A stretch of 64,000 nt of DNA from RHKX01 sp046330415 (GTDB lineage: Bacteria > Actinomycetota > Thermoleophilia > Solirubrobacterales > 70-9). The stretch lies in assembly GCA_046330415.1 (NCBI GenBank), contig JAXLSW010000011.1:62001-126000 (forward strand), read 5' to 3'. The notes below the pieces were generated by a model. It was not told the origin of the DNA. It was given only the letters and a program-made list of their open reading frames with translations, and did not search any database. Both the position numbers and the translations under genes were made by a program. This document shows positions 32,885 through 42,075 of the stretch, in pieces; the first letter of the stretch is position 1, and every line of letters starts with the position of its first letter.

Positions 32885-35800
32885 ATGAGCACCGAGCGCG
32901 ACATCCTCGCCGCCGCGCGCGAACGCATCGTCGTCTACGACGGCGGCATGGGCGCGACGCTGGAGCGCTTCGAGCTGTCCGAGGCGGACTACGGCGGGCT
33001 CAAGGGGAAGTGCCACGAGGCGCTGGTCCTGCATCGCCCCGACGTCATCGAGGGCGTCCATGGGTCGATGCTGGAAGCGGGCGCGCAGGTCGTCGAGACC
33101 GACACCTTCCAGGGCTCACGCCTGAAGCTCGATGAGTGGGGGCTGGCCGACCACACGGTCGAGATCAACCGCAAGGCCGCGGAGATCGCCCGCAAGGCGG
33201 CGGGCGAGGAGCGCTTCGTCGCCGGCTCGATCGGCCCGACCGGCTTCCTGCCGGCGAGCGACGACCCGACGCTCGGGAACATCACCTTCGCCGAGCTCGC
33301 CGAGGTCTTCGACGAGCAGGCGGGCGCCCTGGTCGAGGGCGGCGCGGACCTGATCATCATCGAGACCGCGCAGGACATCCTCGAGGTGCGCGCGGCGATT
33401 GTCGGCGCCCGCGAGTCGTTCAAGCGGGTCGGCCGCAGCGTCCCGATTCAGGTCTCGGTCTCCCTGCTCCCCAACGGCGGCAAGATGCTCCTCGGCACCG
33501 ACATCGAGGCGGTGCTGACGATCCTCGAGGGGATGAGGGTCGACATCGTGGGCCTCAACTGCTCGACCGGACCCGAGGACATGCGGGACGCGATCCGCTA
33601 CCTCGGTGAGAGCGCGAGCGTGCCCGTGCACTGCATCCCCAACGCCGGCCTGCCGCTGCAGGGTCCGGATGGCGAGACGATCTTCCCCGAGACGCCCGAG
33701 CAGATTTCGGCCGCTCTCGGCGGCTTCGTCGAGCGCTACGGCGTCTCGATCGTCGGCGGCTGCTGCGGGACCACGCCCGAGCACATCGCCGCGATCGCCG
33801 AGCGCGTCAAGGACTTGAAGCCGGCCGAGCGCCCGGAGCCCGGCCCGCCGCGGGTCGCGAGCATGATGACCGCCTACGACCTCGTCCAGTCCCCGGCGCC
33901 GACGCTGGTCGGCGAGCGGGTCAACTCCCAGGGCTCCAAGAAGGCGAAGGAGATGCTCCTAGCCGACGACTACGACGGGCTAGTGCAGGTCGCCGAGGAC
34001 CAGGTCAACGGCGGCGCCCACGTGCTCGACGTCTGCGTCGCGCTGACCGAGCGCCAGGACGAGGACGTGCAGATGGGGGAGACCGTGAGCCGGATCTCCC
34101 TGACCCAGCCCGCGCCGATCCAGATCGACTCGACCGAGCCCGAGGTGATCGAGGCCGCGCTCGAGCGCATCCCCGGGCGCGCGATCGTCAACTCGACCAA
34201 CCTCGAGGCCGGCCGCGACAAGCTCGACCGGATCGTGCCGCTGGCGATCAAGCACGGCGCGGCGCTGATCGCGCTCACGATCGATCCCGAGGGGATGGCG
34301 AAGACGCGCGAGCGCAAGCTCGAGGTCGCCAGGGAGATCCACCGGATGGCGTGCACCGAGCACGGGCTTGACCCCGAGCTGCTCATCTTCGACGCGCTCA
34401 CGTTCACGCTCACCACCGGTGATGAGGAGTGGAAGCCGTCGGCGATCGAGACGATCGAAGGCATCCGGCTGATCAAGAGCGAGCTGCCGGGAGTGAAGAC
34501 CTCCCTCGGCGTCTCCAACGTCTCCTTCGGCATCTCCCCGGGCGCCCGCGCGGTGCTCAACTCGACCTTCCTGCATCACTGCGTGGAGGCCGGGCTCGAC
34601 CTCGCGATGGTCAACCCGAACCACATCACGCCTTACGGGGAGATCCCCGAGAACGAGCGTGAGCTCGCCGATGATCTGGTCTTCAACCGAGCCGACGATG
34701 CGCTCGAGAAGTTCATCGCGCACTTCGAGAGCAAGGGGCCCGAGGAGGAGGTCTCAGCCGCCGACGCCACCGAGGGCATGGAGCCCGAGGAGGCCCTCCA
34801 CTTCCACATCCTGCGCCGCAAGAAGGATGGGGTGGAGGAGTGGATCGACAGGTCGGTCGACAAGATCGGCGCGGTCCCGACGCTCAACGAGGTCCTGCTT
34901 CCCGCGATGAAGGAGGTCGGCGACAAGTTCGGCGCAGGCGAGCTGATCCTGCCGTTCGTCCTGCAGTCGGCCGAGGTGATGAAGAGGGCCGTCGCCCAGC
35001 TCGAGAACTACCTCGACCGGATCGAGGGCCACACGAAGGGGACCGTCGTGATCGCGACGGTCTTCGGCGACGTGCACGACATCGGCAAGTCGCTGGTCAA
35101 CACGATCCTCACCAACAACGGCTACACGGTCGTGGACCTCGGCAAGCAGGTCCCGGTGGAGCAGATCATCGACGCCGCGGTCGAGCACAAGGCTGACGCG
35201 ATCGGCCTCTCGGCGCTGCTCGTCTCGACCTCCAAGCAGATGCCCGCCTGCATCGGCGAGCTGCACGAGCGCGGGCACGAGTTCCCCGTGCTGATCGGCG
35301 GCGCCGCGATCAACCGCGACTTCGGCCGCCGCGCCCTTTACCCGAAGGGGCGCGAGTCAGACGAGGTCTACGAGCCCGGCGTCTTCTACTGCAAGGACGC
35401 CTTCGCCGGGCTCGACACGATGGACGCGCTCGTCGATGCCGAGGCGCGCGCCGCGCTGGTCGAGCGCTTCCGAACCGAGGCCCGCGAGCTCCGCGAGAAG
35501 CCGGAGGTGGTGGACGACTCGCCGCCGACGACGGACGACTCGGTCCGCTCGGCCGTCAGCACCGACGCCCCGATCCCCTCCCCGCGGTCGTTCGGGGTCC
35601 GCGACGTGGACGTCGACCTCGACGAGGTGTTCCCGTACCTGGACCGCCACGTGCTCTTCAAGCTCCACTGGGGCGGGCGTGGCGTCAAGGGGGAGGCGTG
35701 GCGCAAGATCGTCGAGGGCGACGGTGAGGACGAGGGCTTCGCGCCCAAGCTCGAGCGCATGTGGGCCGAGCAGGACTACCTGCGGCCGAAGGCGAAGGTC

Positions 35801-36481
35801 GGCTACTTCCCCTGCAACGCGGACGGGAACGAGCTGGTCGTCTTCGATCCGGAGGACCCCGACAAGGAGCTGGAGCGCCTCGTCTTCCCGCGCCAGCCCA
35901 AGCACGACCGCATCTGCCTCGCGGACTTCTACAAGCCCATCGACGACCCCTCGGGCGAGCGCGACGTCGTCGTGCTGCAGGGAGTGACCGTCGGCCCCGA
36001 GGTCACCCAGCGGATCGAGCAGCTCGAGAGCGACGGCGAGTTCGCCGAGCAGCTCTTCGTCCACGGTCTGGGAGTTCAGTCCGCCGAGGGCCTCGCCGAG
36101 TGGCTTCACCACGAGGTCCGCGACGAGCTCGGCATCGGGGACGGCCAGGGCCGCCGCTACTCATGGGGCTACCCCGCCTGCCCGGATCAGTCCGAGCACG
36201 AGAAGGTCTGGCGCCTCCTCGGCCTCGAGGACATCGGCATGACCCTCTCCGGCGGCTATGCCGTCGAGCCCGAGCAGTCGACGGTGGCGATCATCGCCCA
36301 CCACCCACAGGCGGTCTACTTCGGAATGAAGTCAGGCTTCGTCCCCGACGAGCCGAAGAGCGACGAGCTCATTGCCGGCACCGAGCGCGGGGGAGAGCTC
36401 CCCGCCGACGACGAGCTGGGGAACGACGGCACGATCGAGGCCGAGGTGGAGAAGCCGGCCGAGGACGCCGCAACGGCGTAA
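32885..36481 (+). CDS. metH: cobalamin-dependent methionine synthase
   Basis: Transfers a methyl group from methyltetrahydrofolate to homocysteine via cobalamin. All four modules of a full-length MetH are present in 1198 residues: homocysteine domain (1-310; zinc cysteines in NCSTGP and GGCCGTTP), pterin domain (about 330-600), B12 cap and B12-binding domain (about 640-860; DVHDIGKSLV gives the axial histidine near residue 734), and the AdoMet reactivation domain (about 900-1175; RRYSWGYPACPDQ, HHPQAVYFGMKSG). A flexible Asp/Ser/Pro-rich linker is at about 875-900. ATG at 32885 has AGGAG upstream. Regulated by the S-box riboswitch at 32750. Confidence 0.97.
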   Translation: MSTERDILAAARERIVVYDGGMGATLERFELSEADYGGLKGKCHEALVLHRPDVIEGVHGSMLEAGAQVVETDTFQGSRLKLDEWGLADHTVEINRKAAEIARKAAGEERFVAGSIGPTGFLPASDDPTLGNITFAELAEVFDEQAGALVEGGADLIIIETAQDILEVRAAIVGARESFKRVGRSVPIQVSVSLLPNGGKMLLGTDIEAVLTILEGMRVDIVGLNCSTGPEDMRDAIRYLGESASVPVHCIPNAGLPLQGPDGETIFPETPEQISAALGGFVERYGVSIVGGCCGTTPEHIAAIAERVKDLKPAERPEPGPPRVASMMTAYDLVQSPAPTLVGERVNSQGSKKAKEMLLADDYDGLVQVAEDQVNGGAHVLDVCVALTERQDEDVQMGETVSRISLTQPAPIQIDSTEPEVIEAALERIPGRAIVNSTNLEAGRDKLDRIVPLAIKHGAALIALTIDPEGMAKTRERKLEVAREIHRMACTEHGLDPELLIFDALTFTLTTGDEEWKPSAIETIEGIRLIKSELPGVKTSLGVSNVSFGISPGARAVLNSTFLHHCVEAGLDLAMVNPNHITPYGEIPENERELADDLVFNRADDALEKFIAHFESKGPEEEVSAADATEGMEPEEALHFHILRRKKDGVEEWIDRSVDKIGAVPTLNEVLLPAMKEVGDKFGAGELILPFVLQSAEVMKRAVAQLENYLDRIEGHTKGTVVIATVFGDVHDIGKSLVNTILTNNGYTVVDLGKQVPVEQIIDAAVEHKADAIGLSALLVSTSKQMPACIGELHERGHEFPVLIGGAAINRDFGRRALYPKGRESDEVYEPGVFYCKDAFAGLDTMDALVDAEARAALVERFRTEARELREKPEVVDDSPPTTDDSVRSAVSTDAPIPSPRSFGVRDVDVDLDEVFPYLDRHVLFKLHWGGRGVKGEAWRKIVEGDGEDEGFAPKLERMWAEQDYLRPKAKVGYFPCNADGNELVVFDPEDPDKELERLVFPRQPKHDRICLADFYKPIDDPSGERDVVVLQGVTVGPEVTQRIEQLESDGEFAEQLFVHGLGVQSAEGLAEWLHHEVRDELGIGDGQGRRYSWGYPACPDQSEHEKVWRLLGLEDIGMTLSGGYAVEPEQSTVAIIAHHPQAVYFGMKSGFVPDEPKSDELIAGTERGGELPADDELGNDGTIEAEVEKPAEDAATA

Positions 36482-36489
36482 GAAGTCAC

Positions 36490-36534
36490 CGAGTGGCAGA
36501 TATCGGCGTAGGGAACGCCGTTCTATGCCACTCG
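36490..36534. repeat. 45-nt symmetric hairpin, copy 1 of pair
   Basis: Geometry 9-5-5-7-5-5-9: outer CGAGTGGCA/TGCCACTCG, inner CGGCG/CGCCG, 7-nt loop. Starts 9 bp after the metH stop in a convergent gap. Confidence 0.85.
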
Positions 36535-36549
36535 ACGATGAGATCTCAC

Positions 36550-36594
36550 CGAGCGGCAGAAAAGGGACGCATCCCGTCCCATTCCTGCCACTCG
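36550..36594. repeat. 45-nt symmetric hairpin, copy 2 of pair
   Basis: Identical geometry to copy 1, 60 bp later, with the outer stem nearly conserved (one T-A becomes C-A) and the inner stem entirely replaced: GGGAC/GTCCC. The rest of the 36595-36721 gap is Pro-codon-like C-rich sequence with no recognisable feature. Confidence 0.85.
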
Positions 36595-36721
36595 ATGCAT
36601 TTCACGCGCACCGAAGCTCGCGGCACCGGCCGGCACCACTCCCAACTCCATCCCCCACCCAGCCCTCACCGCCGGCACCACAACCACCGCCCGGCGCCAG
36701 CCCCACCCCGCCTGCCCCGAC

Positions 36722-37600
36722 CTACCCCCGCTCCTCCGGGAAACGCTGCAGCATCTCCGCCAGCAGCTCCGGGACCTCCACCTGGGGACAGTGGCCGCAG
36801 GCGGGGATGATCTCGATGTCGGAGTAGTCGACGATCCGCAGCACCCGCTCGGCGCCGTCGGTGTAGACCATCCGGTCGTGCTCGCCCCAGACGAGCAGCA
36901 GGGGGCAGTCGATGCGGCCGAGGTCGAAGGGGTCCTCGAGCTCCGGCAGCAAGCGACGGCCGATGTCGAGGACGCCCATGCTGCGGTCGATCGTCCCGAT
37001 GTGGTCGACGAACGAGTCGACGATGCCGGGATCGGCGCCGGCGCGATCGTGGAAGGCCAGCTCCTTGTAGACCCTGGCGACGATCTGGCGCACCACCGTC
37101 TCCGGCACGGGGAAGGGGGAGTAGCGCAGCATCCGCACCAGCTGGGTGCTCTCGATGATCGAGAACCAGCGGGCCATGTGCAGGCCCGCGGGTGCGATCG
37201 GGACGATGCCGCCGACCGGGAGGTCGTCGCGCTGGGCCGCCCGCAGCGAGAGGGCACCGCCGAGCGAGTTGCCGACGACGATCACCTCCTCGCCACCGAC
37301 GCCCTCGCTCACATGGGTGATGGCGTCGGCGACGAGCGCATCCCACTGCGGCAGCATCTCCCCGGCTTCGAGCGCCGACGCCGTGCCGAACCCGGTCAGG
37401 TCGACCGCCATCGCCCCGCGCCCCGTCGCCGCCAGCGCGTCCAGGAGCGGCCGCCAGGTATCGGCGCTGTCGGCGTACCCGTGAAGGAGCAGCAGCGGCG
37501 GTCCCTCACCCTCGAGCTCGAGGACGCGCGTGTCGGTGCCTCCGAGCTCGAGGCGACGCTCGGCGGCGCGTAGTGTTCGCTGCTGGCGGGTAGGGGACAA
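36722..37600 (-). CDS. alpha/beta hydrolase
   Basis: Serine hydrolase of about 292 residues. The oxyanion HGY segment (LLLLHGYADSADTW), nucleophile elbow VVGNSLGGALS, acid LLVWGEHDRMV and base ACGHCPQVE form the full triad, with a helical cap (about 140-215). Such proteins include epoxide hydrolases, haloperoxidase-like and meta-cleavage hydrolases; the substrate is not evident. The start is uncertain: TTG 37600 is taken because longer frames run into the promoter and ribosome-binding site of the divergent ferritin-like gene. Confidence 0.88.
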   Translation of the reverse strand: MSPTRQQRTLRAAERRLELGGTDTRVLELEGEGPPLLLLHGYADSADTWRPLLDALAATGRGAMAVDLTGFGTASALEAGEMLPQWDALVADAITHVSEGVGGEEVIVVGNSLGGALSLRAAQRDDLPVGGIVPIAPAGLHMARWFSIIESTQLVRMLRYSPFPVPETVVRQIVARVYKELAFHDRAGADPGIVDSFVDHIGTIDRSMGVLDIGRRLLPELEDPFDLGRIDCPLLLVWGEHDRMVYTDGAERVLRIVDYSDIEIIPACGHCPQVEVPELLAEMLQRFPEERG

Positions 37601-37678
37601 GACGAAACGACGTTCTAGCGGTCGCGCCCGACGGCGCGGCCGATCCAAGCTCAGACGACCCACGGAGGACAAACGCAG

Positions 37679-38188
37679 ATGTCAGGTGATCGCGGCTCGA
37701 AGGACATCCTCGCCGAGGAGAACAAGGCCGACCGGGAGAAGCTGGTCGAGATGCTCACCAAGGCCTACTGGATGGAGATCGAGACGGTGATGAGCTACGT
37801 CGCCAACTCGGTCAACCCCGACGGCGTCCGCGCCTCCGAGATCAAGGAGTCGCTGGCCGCAGACATCACCGAGGAGCTCGGCCACGCCCAGGAGTTCGCG
37901 GCCCGGATCAAGGAGCTCTACGGGGTCGTTCCCGGGTCGGAGGACTTCAGCGCGGAGCAGAGCTTCCTGCAGCCGCCCGAGCATCAGACGGACCTCACGC
38001 ATGTGATCAAGGGCGTGATCGAGGCCGAGGCCGGCGCGATCGCCTACTACAACGACATCATCGATTTCGCCGGTGACGTCGATCCGGTCACCGAGGACAT
38101 GGTCATCGCGATCCTCCGCGACGAGCAGGGTCACATGCGCATGTTCGAGGGGTTCCTGCGCGAATACGAAGCCGAGGGGAAGGCCTGA
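37679..38188 (+). CDS. ferritin-like di-iron protein
   Basis: A 169-residue four-helix protein. Helix motifs carry the expected di-iron ligands: EIETVMSYV, EELGHAQEF (ExxH), EAEAGAIAYYNDII and RDEQGHMRMFEGFL (ExxH). It is most like bacterioferritin/Dps-like ferritin domains used for iron storage or oxidative protection. ATG at 37679 has CGGAGGA about 10 nt upstream. Divergent from the hydrolase gene. No ferredoxin or haem-binding Met was singled out, so whether it forms a cage is unknown. Confidence 0.85.
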   Translation: MSGDRGSKDILAEENKADREKLVEMLTKAYWMEIETVMSYVANSVNPDGVRASEIKESLAADITEELGHAQEFAARIKELYGVVPGSEDFSAEQSFLQPPEHQTDLTHVIKGVIEAEAGAIAYYNDIIDFAGDVDPVTEDMVIAILRDEQGHMRMFEGFLREYEAEGKA

Positions 38189-38253
38189 CGTCAGGGATCC
38201 GCACGCTCTCTTGTGTGAGATTGCAAACATTCGTCCAAGAAGCCCCAGTTTTC

Positions 38254-38284
38254 TTGCAAAGTTCGCGTGAGCATCCGCTAATGT
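38254..38284 (+). promoter_or_regulatory. possible promoter for the 67-residue ORF
   Basis: TTGCAA and TAATGT hexamers 19 bp apart; the ATG at 38293 would sit at or next to the transcription start, implying a leaderless message. A second TTGCAA occurs at 38221. Confidence 0.35.
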
Positions 38285-38292
38285 GAGCGCGG

Positions 38293-38496
38293 ATGGAACA
38301 CGGATCCACAAACAGCGCGGTCATCACCCCCGAGCGCCCGTTCGAGCTCGAGCTCGCCGACGGCACGAAGCTCGTGCCCGAGGCCGAAGCCCGGCCGACG
38401 CGCTGCGAGGGTGACGCCAACCACGCGTTCACGCTTGCTGATGTGCAGCGGGTAGGCGGCGAGCCCTTCCAGGGCTACCGCCGGCTGGCTGGCTGA
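38293..38496 (+). CDS. 67-residue hypothetical protein
   Basis: Small soluble protein starting MEHGSTNSAVITPERPF and containing RPTRCEGDANHAFTLADV, with a single Cys and two His that could bind metal only if it oligomerises. There is no Shine-Dalgarno sequence; a promoter-like pair directly upstream suggests a leaderless start. GC pattern at codon positions looks coding. I do not recognise the family. Confidence 0.55.
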   Translation: MEHGSTNSAVITPERPFELELADGTKLVPEAEARPTRCEGDANHAFTLADVQRVGGEPFQGYRRLAG

Positions 38497-38548
38497 CGCC
38501 AGCTCGGCGTCATCGCCCGGCTTGTGGCCTGGCGGCCACGGCGCCTCC

Positions 38549-39781
38549 CTACTTCCGCTTCCCCTTCGGCTTGATCACGTCCACCTCTCCGCTCGAGAGT
38601 TTGGTCACGTAGATGCGGCCGCGGGTGTCCTCGCCGAAGCTCGAGATGCCGCTCTGGGCCGGGAGGCCGGTCGGGCGGTCGCCGGTGGCGCCGCCGGGCT
38701 GCGGCACCAGGCTGCGGATCTGCCCCTTGCAGAAGTCCGCGTAGAGGTAGCGCCCCAGCAGCGCGGGGACCTTCCGGTCGCGCGAGACGTAGCCGCCGGT
38801 GATCGCGCAGTTCCCGCCCGCGTGTGAGTACTCGAAGATCGGCATCGTCGTCCCGCCAGGGTCGGGGCTCGCGTCCTCGTTGAGAGGGTGCTTTCCCTCG
38901 AAGGCGTCCCAGCCGAAGTTGGCGCCGCGCGCGGAGTCGAGCGTCTCGTAGTCGACCTCCTCGTAGCGGTCCTGGCCGACGTCGCCGATCAGCAGCGAGC
39001 CGTCGGCGCTGTCGAAGGAGAACCGGAACGGGTTGCGCAGCCCGTAGGAGTAGACCTCGGCGCGGCCGTCACGGCCCACGAACGGATTCGATCCGGGGAT
39101 GGAGTACGGCCGCCCGCCGTCGCGGCGCGGGTCGATCCGCAGCAGCTTCCCGAGCAGGCTGCTGCGGTCCTGGGCATTCTCGCTCGGGTCGTAGGCGGCA
39201 CCGCCGTCCCCGGTCCCGATGTACAGCAACCCGTCGGGGCCGAACTGGAGTTGGCCGCCGTTGTGGTTGGGGTACTTGCTGTGCTCGACGGTCAGGACCG
39301 TGCGGCCGCTCCTGCGGTCGGCCCGGTCCTGGCGCTTGCCGGCGCGCTGGAACTCGCGGATGACGATGTCGCCGTCGGACCTGGTCAGGTAGACGTAGAA
39401 GCGTCCGCTCTCCCCGTAGTCGGGAGGGAATGCGACCGAGAGCAGCCCGCGCTCCCCGCCCGCCTCGACGTCCCTGCGGATGTCGAGGAACGTCCGCGGC
39501 TTGCCCTTGCCGTGGAGGGCCAGGATCCGGCCCTGCTGCTCGACGACGAAGATGCGCCCGCCGGCGCCCGCGGGGCCGGTGACGTAGACGGGCTCGGAGA
39601 AGCTCCCGACCCGGGCGAGGCGGAAGCCGCCCTTGCCGTCGCCGTCGCGGGCCACCGGCCCTCCGGAGGTGCCTCCGCGATCCGGCGCGCCGCCGGCCAC
39701 AGGGGCGAGCGCCAGCGCGCTTGCGGCGAGGGCGCCCACCATCGCAACCGCCGCCGCCCGCTTTCCCGTGCGCCCGCTCAT
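38549..39781 (-). CDS. PQQ-dependent sugar dehydrogenase family (soluble GDH/Hip-like), secreted
   Basis: A 410-residue exported protein. The N-terminus (KRAAAVAMVGALAASALALAPVAGGA) is a signal peptide. The six-bladed propeller has the GSDH motifs GERGLLSVAFPPDY, KYPNHNGGQLQFGPDGLLYIGTGDGG, LLGKLLRIDP, SYGLRNPFRFSFD, LIGDVGQDRYEEVDY and ARGANFGWDAFEG. Members oxidise aldoses using PQQ, or are binding proteins without activity; the conserved His and Arg here are compatible with cofactor binding. ATG at 39781. A frameshifted paralogue lies immediately upstream on the same strand, so this is a tandem duplication. Confidence 0.9.
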   Translation of the reverse strand: MSGRTGKRAAAVAMVGALAASALALAPVAGGAPDRGGTSGGPVARDGDGKGGFRLARVGSFSEPVYVTGPAGAGGRIFVVEQQGRILALHGKGKPRTFLDIRRDVEAGGERGLLSVAFPPDYGESGRFYVYLTRSDGDIVIREFQRAGKRQDRADRRSGRTVLTVEHSKYPNHNGGQLQFGPDGLLYIGTGDGGAAYDPSENAQDRSSLLGKLLRIDPRRDGGRPYSIPGSNPFVGRDGRAEVYSYGLRNPFRFSFDSADGSLLIGDVGQDRYEEVDYETLDSARGANFGWDAFEGKHPLNEDASPDPGGTTMPIFEYSHAGGNCAITGGYVSRDRKVPALLGRYLYADFCKGQIRSLVPQPGGATGDRPTGLPAQSGISSFGEDTRGRIYVTKLSSGEVDVIKPKGKRK

Positions 39782-39870
39782 CGGCCGCGGAGGTTAGACG
39801 GGCTGGATGCGCGACGGCCCGGTCTCGCCGACGGGCGACGACGGCCGAGGGCAACCGCCGCCAACTGCAT

Positions 39871-39915
39871 CGAGATGCAACGAGCGGGACTATCTGTCCC
39901 GGAAGTTGCATCTCG
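39871..39915. repeat. 45-nt symmetric hairpin, CGAGATGCA family, copy 1
   Basis: Geometry 11-3-6-5-6-3-11: outer CGAGATGCAAC/GTTGCATCTCG, inner CGGGAC/GTCCCG, loop TATCT. It lies between the two sugar dehydrogenase genes. The rest of 39916-40052 is low-complexity Pro/Arg-like C-rich sequence. Confidence 0.8.
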
Positions 39916-40052
39916 GTGCGCTGCCTGGCCGCCCGGGCCAGGCAGCGCGCGCCCGGCCTGCCCACTCCGGCTCGAGCCCGCCCGCCCGCCCGCGGGGCCA
40001 GCGCGCGCGCCCACCGCCTCCGCGCCCGCCACGCCACCGCGTGCCGGCCCGC

Positions 40053-41244
40053 CTACTCCGGATCCAGCCGGTACACCGGTCCGTTGATCGAGACCGCGTA
40101 GACGTTGCCCGCGTTGTCGGTGCCGAAGTGACGCTGCGCCCTCGACCGTCGGGCCGAGCGCAACGTCGTCGGTCGCCTTCCGCCCGCCGGGGTGAAGCCC
40201 GCAGCTCGCCGAGGCAGAAGTCGCCCCACAGGTAGCGGCCCGCGAGCGTCGGCAGGTCGGGTCGCGCACGACGACGCCACCGGTGATCGAGCAGTTGCCG
40301 TCCTCGTGGGTTGCGACGAGCGCCGGTGCGATCGCGTCGGGGGCCTCCTGGTCCTCGTTGAACCGCCCGTCACCCTCGAAGGCGGACCAGCCGAAGTTCC
40401 CGCCGCGCGCCTGATCGAGCGTGACGACGTCCACCTCCTCCTGCTCCTCCTGCCCGACGTCGCCGATCAGCAGGTCGTCGGTCCTGGGGTCGAAGGAGAA
40501 GCGCCATGGGTTGCGCAGCCCGAGCGAGGAAGATCTCGCCCCGAGCTTCCTCCTCGCCGGCGAACGGCCGCGTTGTCCGGGACCGTGTAGGGAAGGTCGC
40601 CGTCGGGCTCGGGGTCGATCCTGAGGATCTTCCCGAGGAGCGTCGTCTCGTCGAGCCCGTTGCGGTCGGGATCGTCAGCGGAGCCGCCGTCCCCGAGCCC
40701 GATGAACAGCAGGTCGTCGGGACCGAAGAGGACGAGCCCGCCGTTGTGGTTCGGGTAGGGCTGATCGACGCGCAGAAGCTCGCGGGCGCTGCTGGGGTCC
40801 ACCCGCTCGCCGTCAGCCTCGTACTCCACCACCCGCGTGTCCCCCGCGGGATCGGTGGCAGTCGACGAGCTTGTGGTCGCGCTCCCAGTTTTGGGGCTGA
40901 AAGCCACTGAGAGCAGCCCTTCTCCCCTGCTCACCGCCCGCTGAGATCTCGCCGGAGATGTCCAGGAACGTCGAGGTGTCGCCGTCGGGCGAGACCCGCT
41001 CGATGGTCCCGCCCTGCTCGACGACGCAGAGGTCGTCGGTCTCGCCGGGAGGCTGGGTCACTTGCAGCGGGGAGTCGAAGTTGCCCACCTCGGTGAGGCG
41101 GACGCCACCGCGGCCGGATCCGGTCCCCGCGCTCGGGCCGGAGCTCTCCGGCTCGGTGGACGTCGCCGCCGTCGTCTCGCCCGCACCGCTCGGCTCGGAC
41201 CCGCCGCCGCACGCGGCGAGCAGCGTGGCCGCCAGCATCAGCAC
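40053..41244 (-). pseudogene. PQQ-type sugar dehydrogenase lipoprotein, multiple frameshifts
   Basis: Paralogue of the adjacent intact gene. In pieces: lipoprotein signal (LMLAATLLAACGGG, lipobox LAAC), VRLTEVGNFDSPLQVTQP, GEGLLSVAFSP, YPNHNGGLVLFGPDDLLFIGLGDGG, LLGKILRIDPEPDGD, ARGGNFGWSAFEGDG, NCSITGGVV and the C-terminal DNAGNVYAVSINGPVYRLDPE. These lie in changing frames with at least five or six breaks, several of which cancel within 50-100 bp. Protein-level conservation between breaks is high, so the indels are very recent or are sequencing errors. The start is approximate: GTG 41244, possibly further upstream. Confidence 0.8.
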
Positions 41245-41294
41245 CAGGCCGAGAAGGGGAAGGGGGCGGTGCGCTGCGCGGCCGCGGGCGGGCG

Positions 41295-41957
41295 CTACTT
41301 GGTGACGACGTTGCCGTTGCCGTCGACGAAGTCGCCTTCGGCGGCTTGTCGGTGATCGTGACAACGAACTCGCCCTTGGCCCCCGCCGTCAGCGGTGACG
41401 GCATTAGCGTTCCCGTCGAGGCCCGCCTCGACCCGGTAGTGGAGAGTGGTGGTACCGGGTTCGACCGGGGTGACCCGCCAGACGATGTTCTCCGTCTCGC
41501 CGGGATCGAGCGAATCGAAGCCCCAGGTGTTGGTCTGCGCGCGGAATCCGGGGCCGAGGCCGGGAGGGGGTGGCGTGTCCTGCTCCCGCGGGAACTTGTT
41601 CTCGAGGATCCAGACGGGGCGGTTGGGGTTGGCGAGCGAGTCGTCGTCGAGGCGCATGGCGAAGGAGCCGTCGGCGCCGCCGTCATCGGTCTCGATCGTG
41701 AACGCGAGCATCGGGATCGTCTCGTCCCCGATGTTCTTGACGCCGAGCACGAGGTCCGAGGTCTGGGCAAGCCGCTGTGAGGTCGGGAACTTCGCGGTCG
41801 TCACCTCTACGGGGAAGTCGCCCTCGGGCTCGTTCTCATCTTGGCTCGCAGCCTCATCGCCGCAGGCGGCGAGCCCCAGAGCGAAGCCTGGGAGGAGGAG
41901 GGCAGTGGCGAAAACGGCAAGCGCCCGCCTCCGTGCGCTTGTGAGTCTCTCCCCCAA
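41295..41957 (-). CDS. putative lipoprotein with local double frameshift
   Basis: About 220 residues, secreted lipoprotein: basic N-terminus MGERLTSARRRALAV, hydrophobic stretch and lipobox GLAAC (Cys about residue 32). An immunoglobulin-like or DUF4352-like beta domain is suggested by VEVTTAKFPTSQRLAQTSDL and LVLGVKNIGDETIPMLAF. Near 41390 the frame slips, giving AGAKGEFVVTITDKPPK in another frame, and returns about 60 bp later for the ending DFVDGNGNVVTK. This pair of cancelling slips supports sequencing error. It precedes the sugar dehydrogenase genes and may be cotranscribed. Function unknown. Confidence 0.75.
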   Translation of the reverse strand: MGERLTSARRRALAVFATALLLPGFALGLAACGDEAASQDENEPEGDFPVEVTTAKFPTSQRLAQTSDLVLGVKNIGDETIPMLAFTIETDDGGADGSFAMRLDDDSLANPNRPVWILENKFPREQDTPPPPGLGPGFRAQTNTWGFDSLDPGETENIVWRVTPVEPGTTTLHYRVEAGLDGNANAVTADGGGQGRVRCHDHRQAAEGDFVDGNGNVVTK

Positions 41958-42075
41958 GGCGGGCGCAACATACCACGGAGACTGGCGACGTCCCCCGTGG
42001 GTGGCGACGTCCGCCCCGATGAACTAAGTTTCCGAGCGGAGGCGAGGACCAGGGAGGTCGCCGTCTCCTGGAGAG

